DNA from: CAYQLT01 sp964418425
GTDB taxonomy: Bacteria > Bacillota > Limnochordia > Limnochordales > Geochordaceae
Length of the DNA: 61,188 bases
Assembly: GCA_964418425.1 (NCBI GenBank)
Contig: CAYQLT010000016.1
Location: forward strand, 1-61,188
Direction of reading: 5' to 3'
Positions 50,134 through 60,161 of this stretch are shown one piece after another. How positions within the stretch are numbered: position 1 is the stretch's first letter; the number at the start of each line of letters is the position of its first letter. The position numbers were made by a program, and so were the translations under genes. The notes under the pieces were generated by a model. It saw only the letters and a list, made by a program, of their open reading frames with translations. It had not been told where the DNA came from and ran no database searches.

Positions 50134-50394
50134 ATGGATGTGCTGAAGGTGTCCGCCAATTCCAAGCCCAAGTCTGTAGCTGGAGCCCTTGCTGCCGTGC
50201 TCAGGGAGAAGGGGTCGGCGGAGGTTCAGGCGGTTGGAGCTGGCGCGGTCAACCAGGCGGTGAAGGCCATCGCCATCACACGGGGTTTTGTGGCTCCCAA
50301 CGGCATCGACCTGATCTGCATCCCGGCGTTCGCGGAGATTGAGATCGACGGCGAAGAGCGGACGGCCATCAAGTTCATCGTGGAGCCTCGCTGA
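50134..50394 (+). CDS. spoVS: stage V sporulation protein S
   Basis: 86 residues, an Alba-like small protein that is nearly invariant: VLKVSANSKPKSVAGALAAV, then GAVNQAVKAIAITRGFVAP and ICIPAFAEIEIDGEERTAI. It affects sporulation and dehydration of spores in Bacillus; the molecular role is not settled. ATG has GAAGGAGG at ideal spacing. Sitting between rnc and smc is not the Bacillus arrangement, where spoVS is near ymdB. Confidence 0.95.
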   Translation: MDVLKVSANSKPKSVAGALAAVLREKGSAEVQAVGAGAVNQAVKAIAITRGFVAPNGIDLICIPAFAEIEIDGEERTAIKFIVEPR

Positions 50395-50411
50395 GCAGGC
50401 GGGGCGACCGT

Positions 50412-53400
50412 TTGCCACGGCGCCAGGTCGTGTATCTGAAGCGGATCGCGCTGCACGGCTTCAAATCCTTCGGCCGCCAGGTCGGGGCGGAACTCGAGCC
50501 GGGGCTCAACGCCGTGGTGGGCCCCAACGGCTGCGGCAAGAGCAACCTGCTGGACGCCATCCGCTGGGCTTTGGGCGAGGCTAACCTGCGCCAGCTGCGG
50601 GGCGGGCGCACGGAGGACATCATCTTTTCGGGGACGCGCTGGCATCACCCCCTGGGCTTCGCCGAGGTGACGCTCACCTTCGACAACGGGGACCGGGCCC
50701 TGCCGCTTGCGGCCGCCGAGGTCTCCATCACCCGGCGGGCTTTTCGTTCCGGCCAGAGCCTCTTTGCCATCAACGGGGTCCCCTGCCGGCTGAGGGACGT
50801 GCAGGAGTTGCTGGCTCGGGCGGGCTTCAGCGCCCGCTCCCACGCGCTGGTCAGCCAGGGGGCTGCCGACGGGATGGTGCTGGGAAGCGGGGAGGCGCGC
50901 CGGGCGGCCCTGGAGGAGATCGCCGGCATCGCCCGGTACCGCCACCTGAGCTCCCTGGCCGGCATGTCCCGCGACCGTGCCCGCCTGGCCCTACAGCGGG
51001 CGTCGGCGGCGTTGGGGGAGCAGGCCCGTCACCTGGAGTTCTTGCACGCCCAGGCGGTGCGGGCCCAAGAGGGACAGCAGATCCAGCGCCGGCTTGCGAC
51101 CATCCGATTCGAGCTGGCCCGCCGCGCCGTGAAGGTGGCGGAGGCCCACGCCGCGGAGGCGGGGGAGGCTCGAGAGAGCTGCCTGCACGAACTGGCCGAA
51201 AGCCGGGAGAGCCTGACCAGGCTCCGTCAGGCGCTGGAGGCCCGGGCGCAGGAGCACGCCAGGCTGGGCGCGCAGGCAAACCAGCTGAGCCTGGCCCAAC
51301 AGAGCCGACGGGAGCGGCTGGTGGAGCTTCGCCACGAGCTGTTGCGGGCCCGGGATCGGGAGTTTGAGGCGGCCGGCCGGCACGAGCGCCACCGCCAGGA
51401 AGCGGAGGCCTGCGAACGCCAGCGACAGGAGCTTCTGCAGGAAAGGGAGCGGGCCGCCGCCGCCACCGACGAGGCGGAGGCTGCCCTGGCCGAGGCAGAG
51501 CGGCGGCTGCAAGCGTTGCAGCAGGAGCTGGCCGAGTCCACCGCGCGGGTGGGCGAGCGGGAGCGGGAGCTGGAAAGGCAGCGCAACGAGCTCCTGCGCG
51601 CGCTGGAATCCCTGGCCGAGTGCCGCAATGAGCACCGTTCGGCCCGCCGGGAGTGCGAGGCACTGCAGGCCCGCTTGCAGGAACTGGACGCCCGGCGGGA
51701 GGAGCTGAGCCGGCGCCGACAGGAGCTGGCCCGGCAAGCGGGCGAGATGGAGCGGGAGATGCAGGAGCTGGCCGCCCGCAGGGAAGAGGCCGCGCGGTCG
51801 GAGCAGGCTGTGGCCGCCCAGCTGGAGGACCTGCGGGCCCGGGCGGCCGCCTGCCAGGTCGAACTGGCCCGGGCCCGGGCCGCCCTGGCCGGACTGGAAG
51901 AGCAGCTTCGCCTGCTCAGGCGTGCCCACGAGGAGCGGGAAGGCTACTCCCGCGCGGTTCGAGCCCTCATGGACTCCGACGGCCCATGGCGGGCGGCGCT
52001 CGTGGGACCCCTGGGCGACCTGGTGAGGGTGCCCGAGGGGCTGGAGCAGGCGTGCGCGGCCGCCCTCGGGCCTTACGTGGAGGCGCTGGTGGTGCGTTCC
52101 GCCGAGGCGGCCCGGGAGGCCATCGAGTTTTTGAGGGAGCACCGGCTGGGGTGGGCGACGTTTCTTGCCCTGGACTATGTCCGCCCTCGCGGCCTCCCGT
52201 CAGGGGTGCAGGCCCGCCTGGGTCGGTTACCCGGCTACTGTGGATTGGTGACGCAACGGGTGGATGTCCCGGAGGAAGTCCGCCCCGCATTCGAATACGT
52301 GGCCGGCCGGGTAGCCGTGGTGGAAGAGCTGCGCCAGGCGATCCGGGCCGGGCGCGAGGTTCCGGAGCTGGCCCGTATCGTCACGTTGCGGGGCGAGGTG
52401 GTGGTTCCGGGGGGCCCGGTGAGCGGAGGTTTTCGGGGGCCGACCCGTGCGGAGGTTTTGGGCCGCGCAGGCCGTCTGGCTCGGGCCGAGCAAGAGCGAC
52501 GCCGGGCAGCCGATGGGGTGGAGCAGCTGCAGGCGCAGGCGCAAAGTCTGTCCCGGCGTGCGGCGGAACTGGAGTCTCAGCAGGCTGATTACGCAGGCCA
52601 GCGGCGATCTGCCGAGGCCCGGATGGCCTCGCTGGGGTCGCAGCTCCAGGCCATCGGGGCCCAGCTGCACGACCTCGAACGCCAGCAGGAGGTTTTGCTC
52701 GCCGAGCAGCAGCGTTTGGCCGCCGAACAGGAGGCTGCCACGCTTCGGGAACAGGAGGTGGCCCGGCGCCTGGCAGAGCAAAGCGGCCTGGAACAACACT
52801 GGCGCGAGGCTCTGGCCCGCCTGGCCTCCGAGCTGGAGCAGGCCCGAACCCGTCGGGGGGAGTTGGAACAGGAGGTCGTCCGGGCTTTCGCGCAGGTGGA
52901 GAGCTGCCGGGCGCGTTGGGAGATCGCCCGTGCACGGGCCGAACAGATCGAGCGGGAGCAGGTCCGGCTCGAGCGGGCTGTCGCCGATCACCGCCAGGGT
53001 GAATCCCAAGCTACAGCCGAGGCGGAGCAGGCGAGGCAGCTGGGCGCACGCCTGGAGGCGGAGCTGGCGGCTGCTCAGGCGGAACTGGAAGAGGCCGACC
53101 GGGCCTACCGTGAGGTGGCGCAGCGGGCCCAGGCGGAGCAGGGCGAGATGGAGGCGCTAAGACGGGAGATCCGGCGCAGGGAGTCCGAGGTGGACGAGAT
53201 CACCGCCCGTTACCTCAAAGTGGACCGCGCCTGGCAGCAGGCCACCCTGCGACTGGCGGAGGCCCGCCGTCTGGCGCAGCAGTGGTGTGATGGAGTACAG
53301 CCCGAGGAAGGGGAGCTGGCCGACCTGGCCCGGGCTTCCCGCCAGGAGCTGGAGGAGCAGGCCCGCGGGCAGGAGCAGCAACTGAGAGACCTGGGAGCCT

Positions 53401-54107
53401 TCGACGTCTCCGCGATCCCCGCATACGAGGCGGCCCGCGTGGAGTATGAGCAGCGAGCGCATCAAAAGCAGGATGTGGAGGCCGCGCTGCACGAGCTGGA
53501 CGGCTGGCAGCGCCAGCTGGACGAACTCTCTTCCCGGCGGCTGGTGCGGACATGCCAGGAAGTGGGCGACGCCTTCCACGAGGCCTTCGTCCGGCTGTTC
53601 GGCGGAGGGGAGGGGCGGCTGAGCCTGGAAGGGGATCGTCCCCTGGAAGGCCGGGTGGTACTGCAGGTTCGGCCTCCCGCCAAACGGGTGCAGCCGGCGG
53701 TTGCCCTCTCCGGCGGCGAGCGGGCTTTGGTGGCGGCGGCCTTCGTGTTCGCGCTGCAGAAGGTGCGCCCGTCCCCCGTCTGCGTGCTGGACGAGCTGGA
53801 CGCGGCGTTGGATGAGGCGAACCTGGAGCGCCTGGTGAGCGCGGTGGCCGATCTGGCCAAAGATCGGCAGATCGTCTTCATCACCCACCGCCAGCGGACC
53901 ATGCAGGCGGCCAGCGCCCTCTTTGGCGTGACCATGGACGAAACGGGCGTCTCCCGGTTGGTGGTGCTGCGGATGGGGGAGGCGCCCCGGGTGAGCGGTT
54001 CGGCCCTTCCGGCGCCGTACCCGCAAGCAGCCGGTGAAGCGGCGGCACAGGGGCCCGATGGGGTTGTGGCCGGCCCCGTGGGCGGCCGGGAGGGAGAAGA
54101 GCCGTGA
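50412..54107 (+). CDS. smc: chromosome segregation ATPase SMC
   Basis: 1231 residues. Walker A GPNGCGKSNLLDAIRWALGE at the N-terminus; coiled-coil arm (about 165-510); hinge domain (about 520-680, ALVGPLGDLVRVPEGLEQAC, GGPVSGGF); returning arm (about 690-1010); C-terminal signature LSGGERALVAAAFVFALQ and Walker B VCVLDELDAALDEAN. The loop normally GQGRIDEIL reads SQGAADGMVL, a divergent but placed motif. TTG 50412 is the family start. No scpA or scpB nearby. Stop overlaps ftsY. Confidence 0.97.
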   Translation: MPRRQVVYLKRIALHGFKSFGRQVGAELEPGLNAVVGPNGCGKSNLLDAIRWALGEANLRQLRGGRTEDIIFSGTRWHHPLGFAEVTLTFDNGDRALPLAAAEVSITRRAFRSGQSLFAINGVPCRLRDVQELLARAGFSARSHALVSQGAADGMVLGSGEARRAALEEIAGIARYRHLSSLAGMSRDRARLALQRASAALGEQARHLEFLHAQAVRAQEGQQIQRRLATIRFELARRAVKVAEAHAAEAGEARESCLHELAESRESLTRLRQALEARAQEHARLGAQANQLSLAQQSRRERLVELRHELLRARDREFEAAGRHERHRQEAEACERQRQELLQERERAAAATDEAEAALAEAERRLQALQQELAESTARVGERERELERQRNELLRALESLAECRNEHRSARRECEALQARLQELDARREELSRRRQELARQAGEMEREMQELAARREEAARSEQAVAAQLEDLRARAAACQVELARARAALAGLEEQLRLLRRAHEEREGYSRAVRALMDSDGPWRAALVGPLGDLVRVPEGLEQACAAALGPYVEALVVRSAEAAREAIEFLREHRLGWATFLALDYVRPRGLPSGVQARLGRLPGYCGLVTQRVDVPEEVRPAFEYVAGRVAVVEELRQAIRAGREVPELARIVTLRGEVVVPGGPVSGGFRGPTRAEVLGRAGRLARAEQERRRAADGVEQLQAQAQSLSRRAAELESQQADYAGQRRSAEARMASLGSQLQAIGAQLHDLERQQEVLLAEQQRLAAEQEAATLREQEVARRLAEQSGLEQHWREALARLASELEQARTRRGELEQEVVRAFAQVESCRARWEIARARAEQIEREQVRLERAVADHRQGESQATAEAEQARQLGARLEAELAAAQAELEEADRAYREVAQRAQAEQGEMEALRREIRRRESEVDEITARYLKVDRAWQQATLRLAEARRLAQQWCDGVQPEEGELADLARASRQELEEQARGQEQQLRDLGAFDVSAIPAYEAARVEYEQRAHQKQDVEAALHELDGWQRQLDELSSRRLVRTCQEVGDAFHEAFVRLFGGGEGRLSLEGDRPLEGRVVLQVRPPAKRVQPAVALSGGERALVAAAFVFALQKVRPSPVCVLDELDAALDEANLERLVSAVADLAKDRQIVFITHRQRTMQAASALFGVTMDETGVSRLVVLRMGEAPRVSGSALPAPYPQAAGEAAAQGPDGVVAGPVGGREGEEP

Positions 54108-55027
54108 ATGGGCTCTGGCAACGGCTGCGGTCGGGTTTGCAAAAGACTCGCGCGGCCCTCTCGGGCGCCCTGGAGGCCCTGGGGGGCAGAGAGGCTCCGT
54201 CCGCCCAGGCCTTCGCGGCGCTGGAAGAGGCTCTCGTGGCGGTGGATGTGGGGCCGGCGTCGGCGGCACGGATCGTACAGGCCCTTCAGGCCCGGGGGGT
54301 ACGGGGGCTGCCCGAAGGGGGACTGCGGCAGCTCCTGGCCGAGGAACTGGCGCGGGAACTGAGCGTGGGGGACGGCGCGCTGGCGCTGGACGATCCCCGC
54401 AGGCCGCCACCGCGCGCCGCACTGCTGGTAGGCGTCAACGGTTCGGGGAAGACCACCACGGCCGGCAAGCTCGCCTGCCGCCTGCGAAGTCAGGGGCAGC
54501 GGGTGATGCTGGTGGCCGCGGATACCTTTCGGGCAGCGGCGGGCGAACAGCTGGAACTGTGGGGCCGGCGCTGCGGCGCGCAGCTGGTGGTCGGCAGTCC
54601 CGGGCAGGACCCGGCGGCCGTCGCCTTCGACGGGATTCAGGCGGCGGTCGCCCGGGGCTACGATGCCGTGCTGGTGGACACGGCCGGCCGGCTGCACAAC
54701 AAGGCCCACCTGATGGCGGAGCTGGCCAAGATCCGGCGGGTGGTGGAAAAGGCGCTCACCCGCCCCCCCGACGAGGTGCTGCTGGTGCTGGACGCCACGA
54801 CGGGGCAAAACGGGCTGGCCCAGGCCCGAATCTTCGCGCAGGCCGTCCAGGTCAGCGGGCTGGTGATCACCAAACTGGACGGGACCGCACGGGGCGGCGT
54901 GGCCGTGGCCATCGCGCGGGAGTTTCGCATCCCCATCAAGCTGGTGGGAATCGGGGAGGGCCCCGACGACCTTCGTCCCTTTGAGCCTCGCGCCTTTGCC
55001 GGGGCCCTGCTGGACGTCCCCCTCTGA
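54104..55027 (+). CDS. ftsY: signal recognition particle receptor FtsY
   Basis: 307 residues, short form lacking a long acidic A domain. NG domain: GVNGSGKTTTAGKLA (G1), ADTFRAAAGEQL, VDTAGRLHNKAHLM (G3), TKLDGTARGG (G4) and IGEGPDDLRPF. GTG 54104 overlaps the smc stop (GTGA). Acts with Ffh encoded downstream. Confidence 0.97.
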   Translation: MNGLWQRLRSGLQKTRAALSGALEALGGREAPSAQAFAALEEALVAVDVGPASAARIVQALQARGVRGLPEGGLRQLLAEELARELSVGDGALALDDPRRPPPRAALLVGVNGSGKTTTAGKLACRLRSQGQRVMLVAADTFRAAAGEQLELWGRRCGAQLVVGSPGQDPAAVAFDGIQAAVARGYDAVLVDTAGRLHNKAHLMAELAKIRRVVEKALTRPPDEVLLVLDATTGQNGLAQARIFAQAVQVSGLVITKLDGTARGGVAVAIAREFRIPIKLVGIGEGPDDLRPFEPRAFAGALLDVPL

Positions 55028-55064
55028 CGGGCGCCGGTTCCTGGGCCGGATTGGCATGGACGGA

Positions 55065-55093
55065 TTGACCTGCAGGCCCGGGGGGCGTATAGT
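55065..55093 (+). promoter_or_regulatory. sigma-A-type promoter for ylxM-ffh
   Basis: -35 TTGACC (55065-55070), 17-nt spacer, -10 TATAGT (55088-55093). Predicted start about 55100, leaving a ~195-nt leader before ylxM with a small hairpin AAGGC/GCCTT at 55108-55121. No known riboswitch is recognised in that leader. Confidence 0.65.
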
Positions 55094-55295
55094 TTGGTTG
55101 CATTGTAAAGGCGACTGCCTTAACAGGCATGACCCCGGCCGAGACTGCGCTCCGGCACAGGCGGCCGGCCGGGAAGGCGGAGGGCGACAGGTAGCCACGG
55201 GCCACTCGGCGCCTCGGCGGTTTGCAGGGTTGCCGTCGGGTTCCTCGCAGCCACGGGCGGCCCCGGGCGGCGGGGCCGAGCAGGAGAGCGCGGGG

Positions 55296-55643
55296 GTGGA
55301 CCTCCTCTACGACATCTATGGGGGGCTGCTCACCCGCACCCAGCAGCGGATCTTCCGGCTGCGCCACCACCTGGACCTGTCCCTGGCCGAAATCGCAGAG
55401 CAGGAGGGCGTGAGCCGGCAGGCGGTCTACGACGTCCTGCAACGAGGAGAGCGAAGCCTTCGGGAGGTGGAGCGCCGGCTCGGGCTGGCCAGGAGGTACC
55501 TGGAGCAGCGGCGGCTTGTCGATCAGGCGCGCCAGCACGTGCAGGCCCTGTCCCGCCTGGAGTCGTGCCGATCGTCGGCAGAGCTGCGCCGGGGGCTGCG
55601 GCGCCTGCAACGAGCGCTGGCCGCCCTTCGGCGCCGGCTGTGA
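55296..55643 (+). CDS. ylxM: YlxM/p13-like sigma-70 region 4 helix-turn-helix protein
   Basis: 115 residues from GTG 55296, which has AGGAG upstream and matches the family start VDLLYDIYGGLLTRTQQ. HTH: LSLAEIAEQEGVSRQAVYDV. YlxM is an accessory of the SRP pathway encoded before ffh; it is thought to affect SRP or DNA binding. The longer open frame to 54981 is low-complexity and precedes the predicted transcription start. Confidence 0.92.
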   Translation: MDLLYDIYGGLLTRTQQRIFRLRHHLDLSLAEIAEQEGVSRQAVYDVLQRGERSLREVERRLGLARRYLEQRRLVDQARQHVQALSRLESCRSSAELRRGLRRLQRALAALRRRL

Positions 55644-55694
55644 TGCTGTTCGGGGCGCGGTGCGGGTGGGCCGGCCCTGGAGGGCCGGGAAGAG

Positions 55695-57056
<1,362 letters not shown>

Positions 57057-57104
57057 TGGCCAAAGGTTTGACGGGATTTCAAAGCGCTCGAGGAGGGAGC
57101 AACC

Positions 57105-57488
57105 GTGGCTGTCAAGATCCGTCTCAAGCGCATGGGTGCCAAAAAGCAGCCATTTTACCGCATCGTGGTGGCGGACGCCCGCTCCGCCCGCGATGGGCGC
57201 TACGTGGACGCGGTGGGGTACTACCACCCGCTGCGGGACCCGGCGGAGATCCGCATCGACGCGGACCGGGCGCTGGAATGGCTGCGAAGGGGGGCGCAGC
57301 CGTCCGAAGCGGCCCGGGATCTGCTCCGCAGAGCCGGAGTATGGGATCGGTGGAACGAGGAACGCGCAGCCCGAAAGACGGGCAGGACCGCGCAGGCGCC
57401 GCAGGCCGGGGAAGAGGGCGAACCGTCCGAGGCAGGCGAGGGGCGAAGGCTTGCGTCCGGTGACGTTTCCCAAGCGACGCACGGCTGA
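57105..57488 (+). CDS. rpsP: 30S ribosomal protein S16 with C-terminal extension
   Basis: 127 residues; the usual S16 is 80-90. The core AVKIRLKRMGAKKQPFYRIV, DGRYVDAVGYYHPL and the GAQPSEAARDLLRRAGV segment is standard; a ~38-residue Ala/Glu/Gly-rich tail follows. GTG 57105 has GAGGAGGG upstream. First of the rpsP-khpA-rimM-trmD-rplS group. Confidence 0.96.
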   Translation: MAVKIRLKRMGAKKQPFYRIVVADARSARDGRYVDAVGYYHPLRDPAEIRIDADRALEWLRRGAQPSEAARDLLRRAGVWDRWNEERAARKTGRTAQAPQAGEEGEPSEAGEGRRLASGDVSQATHG

Positions 57489-57502
57489 AGGAGGTTCAGC
57501 GG

Positions 57503-57733
57503 GTGAGAGATCTCGTCGAGTACATCGCCAAGGCCCTGGTCGACCACCCGGATAAGGTGGAAGTCCGGCAGGTGGAGGGAGAGCGCTCCATCATCCTCGA
57601 GCTGAAAGTCGCCCCCGAAGACATGGGCAAGGTCATCGGCAAGCAGGGGCGTATCGCCCAGGCCATCCGGACGGTGGCCAAGGCGGCCGCTTTGCGGGCC
57701 GGCAAGAACGTGCACGTGGAGATCCTGGACTGA
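57503..57733 (+). CDS. khpA: KH-domain RNA-binding protein KhpA
   Basis: 76 residues, single KH domain with GKVIGKQGRIAQAIRTV. KhpA binds many RNAs and works with KhpB in division control in streptococci. Conserved between rpsP and rimM (ylqC in Bacillus). GTG 57503 has AAGGAGG upstream. Confidence 0.95.
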   Translation: MRDLVEYIAKALVDHPDKVEVRQVEGERSIILELKVAPEDMGKVIGKQGRIAQAIRTVAKAAALRAGKNVHVEILD

Positions 57734-57745
57734 GGGGCCCCGGGG

Positions 57746-58303
57746 ATGCCCCGCCCGTGGGAATTGCCGGAGGGCGCGCCCGGCCATCTGCCTCCCAAGG
57801 TGGCCGTCGCCCGGATCCTGGGCCCCCACGGAATCCGGGGCGAGGTGCGGGTTCAACCCCTCACGGACGATCCTTCCCGCCTGGCTGGGTTGCGCGCGTG
57901 CACCGTGAGGCTGCCGCAAGGCCGGGAGCTTCCGGTGCGGGTGGCGCAGGCCAGGGCAGGGCCGCGCGGCACTTTCATCATGCGCTTCGAGGAGATCCGC
58001 TCCCGGGCCGAGGCGGAGGCGCTCCGGGAGGGATGGGTGGAGATCGCCGTCCACCAAACCCGGCCGTTGCCGCCGGGGCGGTATTACCGCTTTGAACTGG
58101 TCGGGATGGAGGTGGTGGACCGCGACGGCCGCAGCCTGGGACGGGTGGTGGACGTCCTGGAGTCCCCCGCGCATGACCTGTGGAGCGTCGAGCGGCCCGC
58201 AGGCGGCGGGGAGCTTCTGATTCCCGCCACCCGGCAGGTGGTGCGAGAGGTGGATACGGAGCGCCGGCGCATCGTGGTGGAGCTGCCGGAGGGGTTGGAG
58301 TGA
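57746..58303 (+). CDS. rimM: ribosome maturation factor RimM
   Basis: 185 residues. N-terminal domain begins VAVARILGPHGIRGEVRVQPL; C-terminal PRC-barrel-like domain (YYRFELVGMEVV, LLIPATRQVVREV). Assists late 30S assembly around S19. An ~18-residue Pro-rich start precedes the conserved part. trmD follows 6 nt later. Confidence 0.95.
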   Translation: MPRPWELPEGAPGHLPPKVAVARILGPHGIRGEVRVQPLTDDPSRLAGLRACTVRLPQGRELPVRVAQARAGPRGTFIMRFEEIRSRAEAEALREGWVEIAVHQTRPLPPGRYYRFELVGMEVVDRDGRSLGRVVDVLESPAHDLWSVERPAGGGELLIPATRQVVREVDTERRRIVVELPEGLE

Positions 58304-58309
58304 GATCGG

Positions 58310-59095
58310 GTGGTCCGGCCGTTCGAGATCGACGTGATCACCCTCTTCCCGTCCATGTTTGAGGGTCCCTTCGGCTGCGGGCCTGTGGCTCGCGCCCGGG
58401 CATGCGGGCGAGTGCGCCTGCGGGTGTGGGATCTGCGGGAGTTCAGCCGCGACCCGCACCGCAAGGTGGACGACGTCCCCTTTGGCGGCGGGCCGGGGAT
58501 GGTGTTGATGCCCGAACCTCTCGTGCATGGGGCCCGCCACGTGCTTGCGTCCTCGCCCGGCGGCGAGCGGCCTGTGCTGCTCATGTCGGCGTCGGGCGAA
58601 CGCTTCGACCAGGGCTATGCCCGCCGGCTTTCCCGGGATCGGGGGATGGTGATCCTGTGCGGGCGCTACGAAGGCGTGGACGCCCGGGTGGCTCCTGTCC
58701 TGGGAGCCCGGGAGCTCAGCGTGGGGGATTACGTGCTGAGCGGGGGTGAACCGGCCGCCATCGTCATCATCGACGCGGTGGTGCGGCTGCTGGAAGGTGT
58801 GGTGGGCAAGCCCCGTTCCGTGGAGGAGGAATCCTTCGCGGCCCCGCCGGAGCTGACAGGGGGTCTTTTGGAGTACCCCCACTACACGCGGCCCCGGGTG
58901 TTTGAACGGCTTGCGGTGCCGGAGGTCCTCCTGTCGGGCGATCACGGCGCCATTGCCCGCTGGCGGCGTGAGCAGGCGCTGCGCCTGACCTGGCAGAGGC
59001 GGCCCGAGCTGTTACGGTCGGCCGTTCTGACTCCTGCCGATCGGGCTTTGCTGGCCGCCTGGGAGGCGGAGTTGTCCGCCGGCGCGGGGCCGTGA
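58310..59095 (+). CDS. trmD: tRNA (guanine-N1)-methyltransferase TrmD
   Basis: Makes m1G37 in tRNAs reading codons such as CCG, including the tRNA-Pro encoded in this window. 261 residues. SPOUT knot motifs: IDVITLFPSMFEGPF, DDVPFGGGPGMVLMPE, CGRYEGVDARV, GDYVLSGGEPAA. GTG 58310. The rplS promoter overlaps its 3' end. Confidence 0.96.
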   Translation: MVRPFEIDVITLFPSMFEGPFGCGPVARARACGRVRLRVWDLREFSRDPHRKVDDVPFGGGPGMVLMPEPLVHGARHVLASSPGGERPVLLMSASGERFDQGYARRLSRDRGMVILCGRYEGVDARVAPVLGARELSVGDYVLSGGEPAAIVIIDAVVRLLEGVVGKPRSVEEESFAAPPELTGGLLEYPHYTRPRVFERLAVPEVLLSGDHGAIARWRREQALRLTWQRRPELLRSAVLTPADRALLAAWEAELSAGAGP

Positions 59096-59101
59096 TACAA
59101 T
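59072..59101 (+). promoter_or_regulatory. promoter for rplS-lepB-rnhB
   Basis: -35 TTGTCC (59072-59077), 18-nt spacer, extended -10 TGA TACAAT (59096-59101). Predicted start about 59108, 39 nt before GTG 59147. It lies in the trmD 3' end. Confidence 0.6.
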
Positions 59102-59146
59102 CCCGGCCGGTTCGGCGGCGAAGCCATGAAAGGAGCACCCAAGGCC

Positions 59147-59491
59147 GTGGACTGGCGAAGCCTGGTGGAAGCGCCCTACCTGCGGAGGGATCTTCCGGAC
59201 TTCCAGCCGGGGGATACGGTGCGGGTCTACGTGACCGTCGTGGAGGGAGAGCGGGAGCGGGTTCAGGCGTTCGAGGGCGTGGTGATCGCTCGCGATCACG
59301 GGGGAACCCGGGAGACCTTCACCGTTCGCAAGGTGTCCCAGGGCATCGGCGTGGAGCGGGTCTTTCCCCTGCATGCGCCCAGCATCGGGCGCATCGAGGT
59401 GGTGCGCCGCGGGCGGGTGCGCCGCGCGAAGCTGTACTATCTGCGGCGGCGAGTCGGCAAGGCTGCCAGGGTGGCCGAGCGGCGCGCGTAG
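59147..59491 (+). CDS. rplS: 50S ribosomal protein L19
   Basis: 114 residues, the standard length. LRRDLPDFQPGDTVRVYV, GERERVQAFEGVVIA and the final VRRGRVRRAKLYYLRRRVGK are canonical. GTG 59147 was chosen because AAAGGAG lies upstream and it aligns with the family start; ATG 59126 would add 7 residues without a ribosome site. Confidence 0.95.
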   Translation: MDWRSLVEAPYLRRDLPDFQPGDTVRVYVTVVEGERERVQAFEGVVIARDHGGTRETFTVRKVSQGIGVERVFPLHAPSIGRIEVVRRGRVRRAKLYYLRRRVGKAARVAERRA

Positions 59492-59521
59492 CGCCAGCCT
59501 GGCGCTCGCGAAGGCTTGCGG

Positions 59522-60067
59522 ATGCGGCGGTCGGTGGCAGAGTTTTTCGAAGCGCTGGGGTTGGCGGCGGTTGCCGCGGTCCTCATCATCGGCTTCGTGG
59601 CCCAGTCGTTTCTTGTCCTGGGGCAGTCCATGGAGCCGAGCCTTCATCACGGCGAGCGCCTGCTTGTGGACAAGCTCAGCTACCGCTTCCGTGAGCCCGA
59701 GCGGGGCGAGGTGATCGTCTTCCGGGTGGCGGGCTCCTCCTCCAGGAAACTCGTCAAGCGCATCATCGGGCTTCCGGGGGATGTCATCGAGTTCCGCGGC
59801 GGGCAGGTCATCCTAAACGGCCGGCCGCTGTCCGAACCTTACGCCTCCGGCCCGACGGTGGGCCCCCGGCAGGCCCAGGTGGTGCCTCCGGGCCGGTATT
59901 TCGTACTGGGCGACAATCGGGCGCACAGCGAGGATAGCCGCTTCGAGGAGATCGGGTTCGTCTCCCGCCGGGCCATCATCGGCCGCGCGCTGTGGGTGTA
60001 CTGGCCGCCGCAGCGTGCGGGGCCGGTGAGCGTGCCGGCCAGCCTGGCGGCCAGCCGGAGAAGCTAG
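59522..60067 (+). CDS. lepB: type I signal peptidase
   Basis: 181 residues. One N-terminal membrane helix (GLAAVAAVLIIGFVAQSFLV), catalytic Ser in GQSMEPSL, catalytic Lys in LVKRIIGLPGD, and the GDNRAHSEDSR box. Single-span Firmicutes type (SipS-like). ATG 59522 has AAGG upstream. Placed after rplS where Bacillus has rbgA, which is absent. Confidence 0.95.
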   Translation: MRRSVAEFFEALGLAAVAAVLIIGFVAQSFLVLGQSMEPSLHHGERLLVDKLSYRFREPERGEVIVFRVAGSSSRKLVKRIIGLPGDVIEFRGGQVILNGRPLSEPYASGPTVGPRQAQVVPPGRYFVLGDNRAHSEDSRFEEIGFVSRRAIIGRALWVYWPPQRAGPVSVPASLAASRRS

Positions 60068-60161
60068 CTCGAACCCGGCGACGACGGCGGGCAGAGGCCG
60101 GAAAGCGCCTGGCGGCGCAGCCTGCGACGCTTCCGGGCAGCAGGCCGAGGGGGGCGGAGGG

